A DNA stretch of 64,000 nt, taken from contig NZ_CP072597.1 in assembly GCF_018847975.1 (NCBI RefSeq), positions 1,527,001 through 1,591,000 of the forward strand, read 5' to 3'. Shown one piece after another: positions 45,692 through 54,629 of the stretch (positions are counted from its first letter, which is position 1; each line of letters starts with the position of its first letter). The translations under genes were made by a program, and so were the position numbers. The notes under the pieces are model-generated. The model did not search any database, was not told the origin of the DNA, and saw only the letters and a program-made list of their open reading frames with translations. The DNA comes from Lysobacter sp. K5869. Its GTDB lineage: Bacteria; Pseudomonadota; Gammaproteobacteria; Xanthomonadales; Xanthomonadaceae.

Positions 45692-47658
45692 GCATCGCGA
45701 CGCCTTCCGGCGGTTTCGACGTGGTGATCGTGGGCTCGGGCATTTCCGGCGCGATCATCGCCTACCAGCTCGGCAAAGCCGGCAAGAAAGTGCTGATCCT
45801 CGAAGGCGGGCCGCCGGTGCCCAAGAGCCGCGAGGACTACATGCAGACGTTCTTCACCGCCAACGCCAAGACGCCCGAGTCGCCGTATCCGCCGACGATG
45901 CAAGGCGCAGGCAGCGCCAGCAACCCGCTCGGCCAGCCCGACCCGGCCACGCTCAACACGCCTCGCTACACGGTGCTGCAGATCGGCTCATGGCAGAACC
46001 CGACGCAGTGCTATTTCGTCTACGGCCCGCAAGCGGCGATCTCGGCCACCGATCCGCAGATGACCTTCGCGTTCGGCAGCTCCTACGAGCGCGTCGCCGG
46101 CGGCACCACCTGGCATTGGCTGGGTACGTCGTTGATGCACTTGCCCAACGATTTCCAGCTCAAGACCAAGTACGGGCAGGGCGTAGATTGGCCGGGCGGC
46201 CTGCAGTTCTACAACCAGTTGCTGCCGTACTACCGCGCGGCGACCGAGGTGATCGGCGTGTCCAGCGATCGCGATCCGATGGTCGACCTGTACAAGACCT
46301 TCAACGTGCAGCCCAGCGGCGTGTACGGGACGGACTACGATTTCCCGATGCCGGGCATCGTGATGTCGCTCAACGATGTGGCGTACCAGCAGCCGGTGAC
46401 GTCGCTGAAGATCGACGGCATTCCCCTGTTCGTGACGCCGACGCCGCAAGGCCGCAACTCGCGCCCGGGCAAGCGCCGCCAGTGCGCAGGCAACACCAAC
46501 TGCATTCCGATCTGCCCGATCCAGGCCAAATACGACGGCACCGTGACCCTGGCCGAGGCGCTGCAGACCGGCAACGTGCAGATCCAGTACCAGACCGTCG
46601 CCAGCAACATCCGCCTCAACGGCAGTCAGGTCAGCGGCATCGACTATCTGACCTACGACACCCAGACCGGCCCGGTCAGCGGCCGCGGCACCGCGGTGGG
46701 CAAGCGCTACATCCTCGCCGCGCACGCGATCGAAACGCCGAAGCTGCTGCTGATGTCCAACGGCAATCCCGGCTTTCCCAACGGCGTGGCCAACCGCTCC
46801 GGGCAGGTCGGGCGCAACCTCATGGACCATGTGATGTATTTGGCCTGGGGGCTGGCCAAGGATCCGATCTATGCCTTCCGCGGGCCGCTGTCGACCTCGG
46901 GCATCGAAGCGGCGCGCGACGGCGCGTTCCGCAGCCAGCGCGCGGCCTATCGCATCGAGATCGGCAACGAGGGCTGGAACTGGGCGACCAACGATCCCAA
47001 CACCACGCTGGCCGATTTCGTGTTCGGCCAGAACAACAGCCAGCTCAACGGCAATTCGGTCAACGCGCAGGGACAGCAGCTGCGCTTCGATCCGAACCTG
47101 CCGGCGTTCAGCCAGCTCTACGGATCGAAGCTGGCGCAGACGCTCAACGGCGTCTACATCCGTCAGTTGCGGCTGGGCTATCTGATCGAGCAATTGCCCG
47201 ATCCCGACAACCGGGTGACGCTGTCCACGCAGTACAAGGACCACCTCGGCCTGCCGCGGCCGCAGGTGACTTACCGCATCCGCGAGGATTACGTGCGCAA
47301 CGCCTTCGTCTCGGCCAAGCAGGCGTCGACCCAGATCTTCCAGGCGCTGGGCGCGACCGAGTACACCATGCCGCCCGGGGACGCGGTCATGAGCGGCAGC
47401 GGCGCGTCGCCGTCGACGTTCCGCTATCAGGGCCAGAACTTCGTGTTCTACGGCGCCGGCCACATCATCGGCACTTACCGCATGGGCACCAGCGCGAGCG
47501 ATTCGGTGCTCAACGCGCGCCAGCAGTCGTGGGACCACGAGAACCTCTACATGGTCGGCAGCGGCGTGTTTCCGACCACGGCGACGGCGAATCCGACCCT
47601 GACCATCGCCGCGCTGGCGTTGCAAGCGGCGGACAACGTGCTCAAGGATCTGGGCTGA
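45688..47658 (+). CDS. GMC-family FAD-dependent oxidoreductase (large subunit)
   Basis: A 656-residue flavoprotein. The N-terminal FAD-binding motif is VIVGSGISGAIIA (Gly16, Gly18, Gly21). The C-terminal GMC domain shows HIIGTYRMGTS and VFPTTATANPTLTIAALALQ, including the conserved His/Asn region. A cysteine-rich loop (RQCAGNTNCIPICPIQAKY, about 268-286) resembles the Fe-S-like Cys cluster of gluconate and fructose dehydrogenase large subunits. It oxidises an alcohol or sugar and probably passes electrons to the upstream cytochrome. No signal peptide is seen. The substrate is unknown. Confidence 0.88.
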   Translation: MSIATPSGGFDVVIVGSGISGAIIAYQLGKAGKKVLILEGGPPVPKSREDYMQTFFTANAKTPESPYPPTMQGAGSASNPLGQPDPATLNTPRYTVLQIGSWQNPTQCYFVYGPQAAISATDPQMTFAFGSSYERVAGGTTWHWLGTSLMHLPNDFQLKTKYGQGVDWPGGLQFYNQLLPYYRAATEVIGVSSDRDPMVDLYKTFNVQPSGVYGTDYDFPMPGIVMSLNDVAYQQPVTSLKIDGIPLFVTPTPQGRNSRPGKRRQCAGNTNCIPICPIQAKYDGTVTLAEALQTGNVQIQYQTVASNIRLNGSQVSGIDYLTYDTQTGPVSGRGTAVGKRYILAAHAIETPKLLLMSNGNPGFPNGVANRSGQVGRNLMDHVMYLAWGLAKDPIYAFRGPLSTSGIEAARDGAFRSQRAAYRIEIGNEGWNWATNDPNTTLADFVFGQNNSQLNGNSVNAQGQQLRFDPNLPAFSQLYGSKLAQTLNGVYIRQLRLGYLIEQLPDPDNRVTLSTQYKDHLGLPRPQVTYRIREDYVRNAFVSAKQASTQIFQALGATEYTMPPGDAVMSGSGASPSTFRYQGQNFVFYGAGHIIGTYRMGTSASDSVLNARQQSWDHENLYMVGSGVFPTTATANPTLTIAALALQAADNVLKDLG

Positions 47659-47690
47659 AACACCCGCCGGCCGCGGCCGGCGCGGGCGAT

Positions 47691-47720
47691 GCGAACGGCG
47701 CCGCACAGGGCGCCGTTCGC
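47691..47720 (+). terminator. Hairpin after the GMC gene
   Basis: GCGAACGGCGCC and GGCGCCGTTCGC form a perfect 12-bp stem with a 6-nt loop. The T-tract is minimal (GTTGC), so termination efficiency is uncertain. Confidence 0.6.
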
Positions 47721-47810
47721 GTTGCGGGAGAGGCTTGCGTCGCTGCGCTGTTCGCACGGCATGGGCCGGGGCCGTCGTCCTGTGCGCGCCGCGGGCTGCG
47801 GCGTTTTTCT

Positions 47811-48007
47811 TGGAGCGTCGTCGATATTTCAGACGCGTATGAATAGGGGCGTGCGTGCGCGCCGCGTTTTAATGTTCGAGCCTCCGCGAAAGGCGATCGC
47901 CGACGCGGCGCTCGAGCTGCGAAGCCGAACGCCGGTTACGACGGCTTCGATCCCAACGACGCCCACGGCGCGCATCGACGCGCGCCGCCCCTCCAGGCCT
48001 TCCATCG
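47811..48007 (+). promoter_or_regulatory. Duplicated 197-bp upstream region of the third subtilase gene
   Basis: It aligns end to end with 50742-50938, ahead of the fourth copy, with identical length. The best-kept part is TGGAGCGTCGTCGATATTTC followed by AGACGCGTAYGAATAGGGGC, which includes GCGTC/GACGC pairing and AT-rich TATTTC and TATGAAT pieces that could be promoter elements. The end (CCAGGCCTTCCATCG) abuts the ATG without a Shine-Dalgarno of classical form. Confidence 0.65.
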
Positions 48008-50497
48008 ATGAAGCTATTTACCGTCCAGCGCTTTTTTGCGCTCGCCGCGGCGTGCGCGCTCGTGGCGATAGGGCTGTCGCCCTCACCTCCTCCGCAACGC
48101 CCCGGCCGCACCGCGGCGGTGCCGTCGCTTTCGCCTTCGCAGCCATCGTCGCCCGCGGGCGTCGCGCCGGCGGCCGTCCGTTCGCCGTTCGCCGGCGCGC
48201 CCGTATACGCGGGCGCGGCTTCGCCCGAACCGCACAACCCGGCGCAGGCCAAGCTGGGCCGCGGCCAATTGCTGCAGGCGGTGCAATGGTTCGGGCAACG
48301 GCGTCGCGCGTCGGACACGGCCGATGCGCAGACCGCGGCGCAGATCGTCGCGCTGGAGCGGGTCGGGTTGCCGCAATCCGCGCACGACGGCGCGAACGTC
48401 CGGGTCAGCATCGGTCTGGCCTTGGCTCACGACGACATCGCCGATCCGGCCAAGCTCGCCGACGCGGCGCAAACGCTGGGCCGGCGCCTGAGCGACGCCG
48501 GCCTCAGCGCCCAGGCCGTGCCGGGTTCGCCGATGCTGCACGCCGTGGTGCCGCTGGCGCGGCTGGAATGGGTGGCCGGCTTGAAGGGCGTGGCCGCGGT
48601 CCGGCTTCCGCCGAGCGTGAGGCAGTCGTCCCTGGTCAGCGAGGGCGTCGCCGCGAGCCGCACCGACGTGCTGCGCGCGCTGGGCGACAGCGAGCGCATT
48701 CCCGAACTGCTGCGCGGCAGGCTCGACGGCAAGGGGCTGACGGTCGCCATCATCGATGGGTTCGGCGCATCGGATATCGCCAAGCTGCGCGAAGCCGGCG
48801 AATGGCCGGCCGCGGAGAACACGGTGCAAATCCCTCCGAACGGCTACGCGTTCGGGTATGCCGAGGACAGGCACGGCAACGCGGTGACCGAAATCCTCTA
48901 CGACGTCGCTCCCGGCGCGAACTACCGCCTCTACGATGTCGGCGAGGAGCACAGCAAGTACCCGGGCGCCATGTCGGTCAATTTGATCCGCGCGATTCAG
49001 GACGCCGCGCATCTGGATCTGAACAACCAACGCCTGGGCCCGCCGCGCGCGCAGATCATCAGCATGTCGTTGGCGGACTTCGGCAATTCGCCCGGCGATG
49101 GAACCCCCGGGGACGGCGAAGCGCGCGGCATGTACGAGGCGATCGAGGCGGCGCGCGGCAACGGCGTGCTGACCGTCGTGGGCGCCGGAAACTCGGCGGA
49201 TTCCCACTGGGACGGGCAAAGCACCGAGGGAGGCGGTACGCAGGTGGCGCAAGACTTCGGTTCCGAGGCCCCGAATGCGGCCGGCGCGGGCGTGCCGGAC
49301 GAAGTCAACATCGTGCGGCTGGTGTCGGAATTGCGGACGGGGGATGCGAAATACGACGACTGCATCCCGTTCTATCCCAGCGGTCTGCTGGCGCGCCTTC
49401 GGCAGTTTGAACTCAACTTGGCCTGGAGCGATTGGCCGACGCGTTGGACCAACGCGTCCAGCGACTATCGTTTGGAATTGGTGCGCTGGACCGACGCCGA
49501 AGTCCGCGACGACAACGGCGTGCAGACCGTGGTCGAACCGGCCGGATGGACGGTGGTGGCGAGCGGCGATGCGGTCCAGGACGGGAGCCTGGGCTCGTTG
49601 CCGAACGAACGCCTCTCCTACGTCGCTTCGGATGCGGACCGTACCCAACGTTGCGCAGGCATGGTGTCGGCCTATCCCGGATCCCGCGCGTCCGGCGGCG
49701 GTATCTTCGGCGTGCGGATCGTGCGCAAGACTCCGCGGGGCGGGCACTTCCTGCGTCTGTTTCTGGGGAACACGCTGCATGCGCCGAACTATGCGGTCAT
49801 GGCGCGCTCGCTGGGCTCGCCCGCCGATTCGCCGTGGGTGGTGGCGGTCGGCGCGAAGAGCCTGCTCGACGGCTACGACGCCAGTTACAGTTCGCGCGGC
49901 CCCGTGCTCGGTCCGGGCGGCGTTCTGCCCACGGTGGCGGCCGACACGCCGAAGCCGGATCTGACCAGCTTCACGGTGGTCAGAAACCTGTCCGTGGGCT
50001 ACATGGAGGGCACCTCCGCCGCTACGCCGCACGCGGCGGGGCTGGCGCTGCTGGCGCTGCAGCATCATCGGCAATTGGCGTTGATGGAAGCGCAAAAGGC
50101 GGCGAAGATTCCGGCCTCGGAACTGACTTGGTATACCGGGCTGGCGGAAACCACCTTGACCGGCGTGGTGCGGCCGGACGCGACGGAATCGCAGCGCCAG
50201 GCCCGGGTGCAGATGACGAACCAGCGAGAGAAGGACCTGATCGACGCGACCTTGCGCACGCTCAAGGCGGTGGCCGGCAAGCGCGAGAACCGGCTGAGCG
50301 AGGACGCGGTCGACAACACCTATGGTTACGGCTTGCTGCGTTTCGATGAGCGTTCGCAATGGTGCTTCCTGGCGCAGTTGTACGCTCCGGCTGCGAGCTC
50401 GCGCCATTGGTTGATCCCGCAGTACCTGCGCGCAGAAGGCGAAACCGCTTACGACGATCTGTACGCGACGTATCGCGACGATTGCTTGGGCGATTGA
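48008..50497 (+). CDS. Subtilisin-like serine peptidase with large insertion, paralogue 3
   Basis: An 829-residue exported S8 peptidase, more distant from the first two but with the same plan. The signal or anchor is at 4-24, the Pro-rich linker at 25-75 and the propeptide-like region ends PLARLEWVAGLKGVAAVRL. Catalytic residues are Asp250 (AIIDGF), His289 (RHGNAV), Asn395 (GAGN) and Ser670 (GTSAATPH). The insertion carries Cys452 and Cys549 with the motif LAWSDWPTRW; the C-terminal Cys pair is 786 and 826. It has an extra segment (about 690-745) with AMP-like charged helices absent from paralogues 1-2. Its own strong terminator follows. Confidence 0.85.
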   Translation: MKLFTVQRFFALAAACALVAIGLSPSPPPQRPGRTAAVPSLSPSQPSSPAGVAPAAVRSPFAGAPVYAGAASPEPHNPAQAKLGRGQLLQAVQWFGQRRRASDTADAQTAAQIVALERVGLPQSAHDGANVRVSIGLALAHDDIADPAKLADAAQTLGRRLSDAGLSAQAVPGSPMLHAVVPLARLEWVAGLKGVAAVRLPPSVRQSSLVSEGVAASRTDVLRALGDSERIPELLRGRLDGKGLTVAIIDGFGASDIAKLREAGEWPAAENTVQIPPNGYAFGYAEDRHGNAVTEILYDVAPGANYRLYDVGEEHSKYPGAMSVNLIRAIQDAAHLDLNNQRLGPPRAQIISMSLADFGNSPGDGTPGDGEARGMYEAIEAARGNGVLTVVGAGNSADSHWDGQSTEGGGTQVAQDFGSEAPNAAGAGVPDEVNIVRLVSELRTGDAKYDDCIPFYPSGLLARLRQFELNLAWSDWPTRWTNASSDYRLELVRWTDAEVRDDNGVQTVVEPAGWTVVASGDAVQDGSLGSLPNERLSYVASDADRTQRCAGMVSAYPGSRASGGGIFGVRIVRKTPRGGHFLRLFLGNTLHAPNYAVMARSLGSPADSPWVVAVGAKSLLDGYDASYSSRGPVLGPGGVLPTVAADTPKPDLTSFTVVRNLSVGYMEGTSAATPHAAGLALLALQHHRQLALMEAQKAAKIPASELTWYTGLAETTLTGVVRPDATESQRQARVQMTNQREKDLIDATLRTLKAVAGKRENRLSEDAVDNTYGYGLLRFDERSQWCFLAQLYAPAASSRHWLIPQYLRAEGETAYDDLYATYRDDCLGD

Positions 50498-50521
50498 ATT
50501 TCGCGCTGTGGCGCACGCATT

Positions 50522-50550
50522 CGCCGGGCCTCGGGGCCCGGCGTTTTTTT
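50522..50550 (+). terminator. Rho-independent terminator after subtilase paralogue 3
   Basis: CGCCGGGCC and GGCCCGGCG pair around TCGG, followed by seven T residues. A REP-like palindrome (50591-50614) lies beyond it. Confidence 0.9.
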
Positions 50551-50741
50551 GGGCGCGGCGATCGCCGCAGTCGGATCCGAGGTCGCTCCGGCAGGAGCGG
50601 CGCAAGCCGCGAACGCCCGGAGGGTCATGTTCGCGGCGCGAGCCCGAAGGGTCGGGCGCTCGGCGCGCCGACCCTCGCAACGAACGCTGCGCGACTTGGC
50701 GCAACGGCGGCAGGCGCTCGTCGCGGACGATCCATTTTTTC

Positions 50742-50938
50742 TGGAGCGTCGTCGATATTTCAGACGCGTACGAATAGGGGCTTGTGCACGCACCGCGTTT
50801 TAATTTACGAGCCTCCGCGAAAGAAGATAGCTGACGCGGCGCTCGCGCTGCGAAACCGGACGCCGACTTCGACGGCTTCGATCCCACGATGCCTGCGGCG
50901 CGCATCGACGCCCGCCGCCCCTTCCAGGCCTTCCATCG
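50742..50938 (+). promoter_or_regulatory. Duplicated 197-bp upstream region of the fourth subtilase gene
   Basis: Partner of 47811-48007 with only scattered substitutions. The GAATAGGGGC and GCGTTTTAAT pieces are identical in both copies. The rest of the 50498-50741 gap holds the terminator and REP of the previous gene and nothing recognisable. Confidence 0.65.
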
Positions 50939-53415
50939 ATGAAAAAAATCACCGTCCAGCGCTTATCGGCGCTCGCCGCGGCGTGCGCGTGCGCGCTCAC
51001 CGCGATATGGCTGTCGCCGTCGCCGCAACGTCCCGACCGCGCCGCGGCGGCGCCGTCGCTTTCGCCTCCATCGCCGTCCGCGGGCGGCGCGCCGCCCGCC
51101 GCGCGCTCGCCGTTCGCCGGCGCGCCGGTGTATGCAGGCGCGGCCTCGCCCGAACCGCGCAACCCGGCCCAAGCCAAGCTCGGTCGCGGCCAATTGCTGC
51201 AAGCGGTGCAGTGGTTCGCGCAACGGCATCGCGCGTCGGACACGGCCGACGCGCAGACGGCGGCGCAGATCGCCGCGCTGGAACGGGTCGGATTGCCGCC
51301 ATCCGCGCGCGACGGCGCGAACGTCCAGGTCAGCATCGGCTTGGCCCTGGCTCACGACGACATCGCCGATCCGGCCAAGCTCGCCGATGCGGCGCAAGCG
51401 CTCGGCCGGCGCTTGAGCGACGCCGGCCTCAGCGCCCAGACCGTGCCGGGTTCGCCGATGCTGCACGCGGCGGTGCCGCTGGCGCGGCTGGAGTGGGTGG
51501 CCGGCTTGAAGGGCGTGGCCGCGGTCCGCCTCGCACCGAAGGTGACGCTGGCTTCCCTGGTCAGCGAGGGCGTCGCCGAAAGCCGCACCGACGTGCTGCG
51601 CGCGCTGGGCCAAAACGAGCGCGTTCCCGACCGCGTGCGCGGCACGCTCGACGGCAAGGGGCTGACGGTCGCCGTCATCGATGCGTTCGCCGCGTCGAAT
51701 ATCGCCGAGCTGCGCGAAGCCGGCGAATGGCCGACCGCGGAGAACACGGTCGAAATCCCCGCCAACGGTCACCTGTTCGGATCCACCGAACAGAGGCACG
51801 GCAACGCGGTGACCGAAATCGTCTACGACATCGCTCCCGGCGCGAACTACCGTCTCTACGATGTCGGCGATTTGAACAGCAAGTACCCGGGCGCCGCGTT
51901 GGTGAACTGGATCCGTGCGATTCAGGACGCCGCCCATCTGGATCTGAACAACCAGCGCTTGGGCCCGCCGCGCGCGCAAATCATCAATGCGTCGATGGAC
52001 GAGATCGGAAATTCGCCCGGCGACGGGACCCCGGGGGACGGCGAAGCGCGCGGTTTGTACGAGGCGATCGAGGCGGCGCGCGCCAACGGCGTGCTGACCG
52101 TCGTGGCGGCCGGAAACTCCGCGGACAACCACTGGGACGGACAAAGCACGGCGGGAGACGGCGCGCAGGTAGCGCAGGACTTCGGCTCGGACAACCCGGA
52201 TGCGGCCAACGCGCGCGTGCCGGATGAGATCAATATATTGCGGCTGCCGTCGATGTTGCGGGTTGGGGAGCGGAGTACGAGGACTGTGTCCCGTTCTTCC
52301 TCAGCGGTCAGCTTGCGCGCCTACGGCAGTTCGAACTCAACTTGGCCTGGAGCGATTGGCCGACGCGTTGGACCAACGCGTCCAGCGACTATCGTTTGGA
52401 ATTGGTGCGCTGGAGCGACGCCAAGATCCGCGACGACAACGGCGTGCAGACCGTGATCGAGCCGGCCGGATGGACGGCGGTGGCGAGCGGCGATGCGGTC
52501 CAGGACGGGAGCTTGGGCTCGCTGCCGAACGAACGTCTGTCCTATGTCGCTTCGGATGCGGATCGTACCCAACGTTGCGCGGGCATGGCGTCGGTCTATC
52601 GCCGGAACAAACCTTCCGGCGGCGGTATCTTCGGCGTGCGGATCGTACGCAAGACGCCGGGGGGCGGGCACTTCCTGCGTTTGTTCACCGATGATCTGCA
52701 TACGCCGAAACATGCGGTCATGGAGCGCTCCCTGGGGGCGCCCGCCGATTCGCCATGGGTGATGTCGGTCGGCGCCAAGAGTTTGTTCGAGACGCTCGAG
52801 GCCAGCTACAGTTCGCGCGGCCCCGTGCTCGGTCCGGGCGGCGTTCTGCCCACGGTGGCGGCCGATACGCCGAAGCCGGATCTGACCAGCTTCACCGTGG
52901 TCAGAAACCTGTCCGAAGGCTATCTCGACGGCACCTCCGCCGCTGCGCCGCACGTGGCGGGGCTGGCGTTGCTGACACTGCAGCATCATCGGCAAGTGGC
53001 GATGATCGAAGCGCAAAAGGCGGCGAAGATCCCGGCCTCGCAACTCAGGTGGAACGACGCGCTGGCGGAAACCACCCTGACCGGCGTGATGCGGCCGGAC
53101 GCGTCGGAATCGCAGCGCCAGACCCTGTCGGGGGCGGAGGTGCAGCGACGGACGGATCTGATCGACGCGACCGTGCGCACGCTCAACGCGGTGGCCGGCG
53201 CGCGCGAGAATCGGATGAGCGAGGACGCGGTCGACAACGCCCACGGTTACGGCTTGCTGCGTTTCAACGAGCGTTCGCAGTGGTGTTTCCTGGCGCAGAT
53301 GTACGCCCCGGATGCGAGATCGCGCAGTTGGCTGATCCCGGAGTATCTGCGCGAAGGCGAAACCGCTTACGACGATCTGTACGCGATGTATCGCGACGAT
53401 TGCTCGGTCGATTGA
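50939..53415 (+). pseudogene. Subtilisin-like serine peptidase paralogue 4, interrupted by a one-base frameshift
   Basis: The first frame (from 50939) encodes signal, linker, propeptide-like domain, Asp248 (AVIDAF), His287 (RHGNAV) and the Asn region (VAAGNSADNHW). It loses homology near 52262-52278 and stops at 52456. Homology to paralogue 3 resumes in the next frame (YEDCVPFFLSGQLARLRQFEL) and continues through Ser (GTSAAAPH) to the stop at 53415. Alignment with paralogue 3 shows one base missing in GGGGAGCGG versus GGGGATGCG. Restoring it would give about 825 residues. It may be a true pseudogene, a sequencing error near a G-run, or a phase-variable site. Confidence 0.8.
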
Positions 53416-53441
53416 ATTTTCGTGTGGCGGGACCTCTGTTC

Positions 53442-53467
53442 GCCGGGCCTTAGCGCCCGGCTTTTTT
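53442..53467 (+). terminator. Rho-independent terminator after subtilase paralogue 4
   Basis: GCCGGGC and GCCCGGC pair around a short loop, followed by six T residues. A REP-like palindrome lies at 53510-53536. Confidence 0.88.
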
Positions 53468-53568
53468 GGGGGCGCGGGAACGGCTGGAGCCGAATCCTCG
53501 GCCGCCCCGGCAGGAGCGGCGCAAGCCGCGACCGCGGGGTTTCATGCTTGCGGCGCTAGCTCGAAGCG

Positions 53569-54525
53569 TCAGGCGCCCGGCGCGTCCAACCCGCGCAACA
53601 ACCGCTGCGCGGCTTCGCGCAACGCCGGCAAGCGCTCGTCGCGGTCGATCAGTTCGAACTCCACCCCGGTCAGCGCCAACAGCGCGAGGATTTCCTCCGC
53701 GCTGTCGCCGCGCACGTGCAGCAGGCTGTGCTCGTCGTCGATGCGTTCGAGCAGCCCGCACCACGGCGGCAACACCGGCGCGAGCCGCTCGGCGTTGCCG
53801 TGCAGGCGCACGCGCAGGCCGTCGCCGGTGCCGACGTGGCGGATCGAGCGCTGCACGTAGGCGGCCACGTCCTCGGGGAATTTGCGCGGCGAGAAGCCGC
53901 CGCCGCAGCGCAGCGCGCGCATGCGGTCGGCGCGGAACAGGCGCCAGTCCTCGCGGCTGCGGTCCCAGGCCAGCAAGTACCAGCGGCGGCCGCTGTTGAC
54001 CAGACGCAGCGGCTCGATCGTGCGGCTGGTGGCGCGGCCGCCGCGGTCGCTGTAGTCGAGTTCCAGCAGGCGATGGTCGCGGCAGGCGCCGGCCAGTTCG
54101 GTCAGCGTGTCGACGTCGGGGCTTTCTTCGTTCTGGCCCAGGCTCAAGGTCACCGAGTACAGCGCGCCGACCCGGCGGCGCAGGCGCGCCGGCAGCAGCT
54201 GATCGAGCTTGCCGAGCAAGCCGACCGCGGTGTCCTCGATCCGCGCCACGCTGCTGGCGGCGCTGCGCAGCGCCACCACCATCGCCACCGCTTCGTCGTC
54301 GTCGAGCAGCAGCGGCGGCAGGGTCGCGCCGGCGGCCAAGCGGTAACCGCCGCCGACGCCGGTGGAGGCCTGCACCGGATAGCCGAGTTCGCGCAGGCGG
54401 TCGACGTCGCGGCGGACCGTGCGCGCGTCCACTTCCAGGCGTTCGCACAGTTCCGCCCCGGTCCAGTGGCGGCGCGATTGCAGCAGCGACAGCAGTCGCA
54501 GCAGACGGGTCGAGGTCTTGAGCAT
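53569..54525 (-). CDS. WYL-domain (YafY-type) transcriptional regulator
   Basis: A 318-residue regulator. The N-terminal HTH_11 domain (1-60) includes TGAELCERLEVDARTVRRDV. The WYL domain (about 135-215) includes LLELDYSDRGG and RRWYLLAWD, and a C-terminal extension (WCX type) follows. It is divergent from a GFA-family protein gene, with a perfect palindrome between them, so it probably represses or activates that gene and itself. WYL domains bind nucleotides or nucleic-acid ligands in studied cases; the ligand here is unknown. Confidence 0.9.
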   Translation of the reverse strand: MLKTSTRLLRLLSLLQSRRHWTGAELCERLEVDARTVRRDVDRLRELGYPVQASTGVGGGYRLAAGATLPPLLLDDDEAVAMVVALRSAASSVARIEDTAVGLLGKLDQLLPARLRRRVGALYSVTLSLGQNEESPDVDTLTELAGACRDHRLLELDYSDRGGRATSRTIEPLRLVNSGRRWYLLAWDRSREDWRLFRADRMRALRCGGGFSPRKFPEDVAAYVQRSIRHVGTGDGLRVRLHGNAERLAPVLPPWCGLLERIDDEHSLLHVRGDSAEEILALLALTGVEFELIDRDERLPALREAAQRLLRGLDAPGA

Positions 54526-54544
54526 GGGCCCAGTCTAGAACCTA

Positions 54545-54567
54545 TTGAGGACATATCCTGTCCTCAA
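54545..54567. promoter_or_regulatory. Perfect palindrome TTGAGGAC-N7-GTCCTCAA
   Basis: It has 8-bp arms and a 7-bp AT-rich centre that is itself partly symmetric (AGGACATATCCT). It lies 19 bp from the WYL regulator start and 62 bp before the GFA gene, a strong candidate operator for the regulator. Confidence 0.7.
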
Positions 54568-54629
54568 AGCGGGGTAATCTGTTTTCGACCCGGGGCCACC
54601 GCCCCGACCGAACCGGAGAGAGCCTCGCC

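Noticed and set aside
49437-49460. Palindrome ACGCGTTGGACCAACGCGT as an operator
   Set aside because: It is inside the coding sequence (encoding TRWTNAS) and is repeated in paralogue 4 only as part of the shared 82-bp block.
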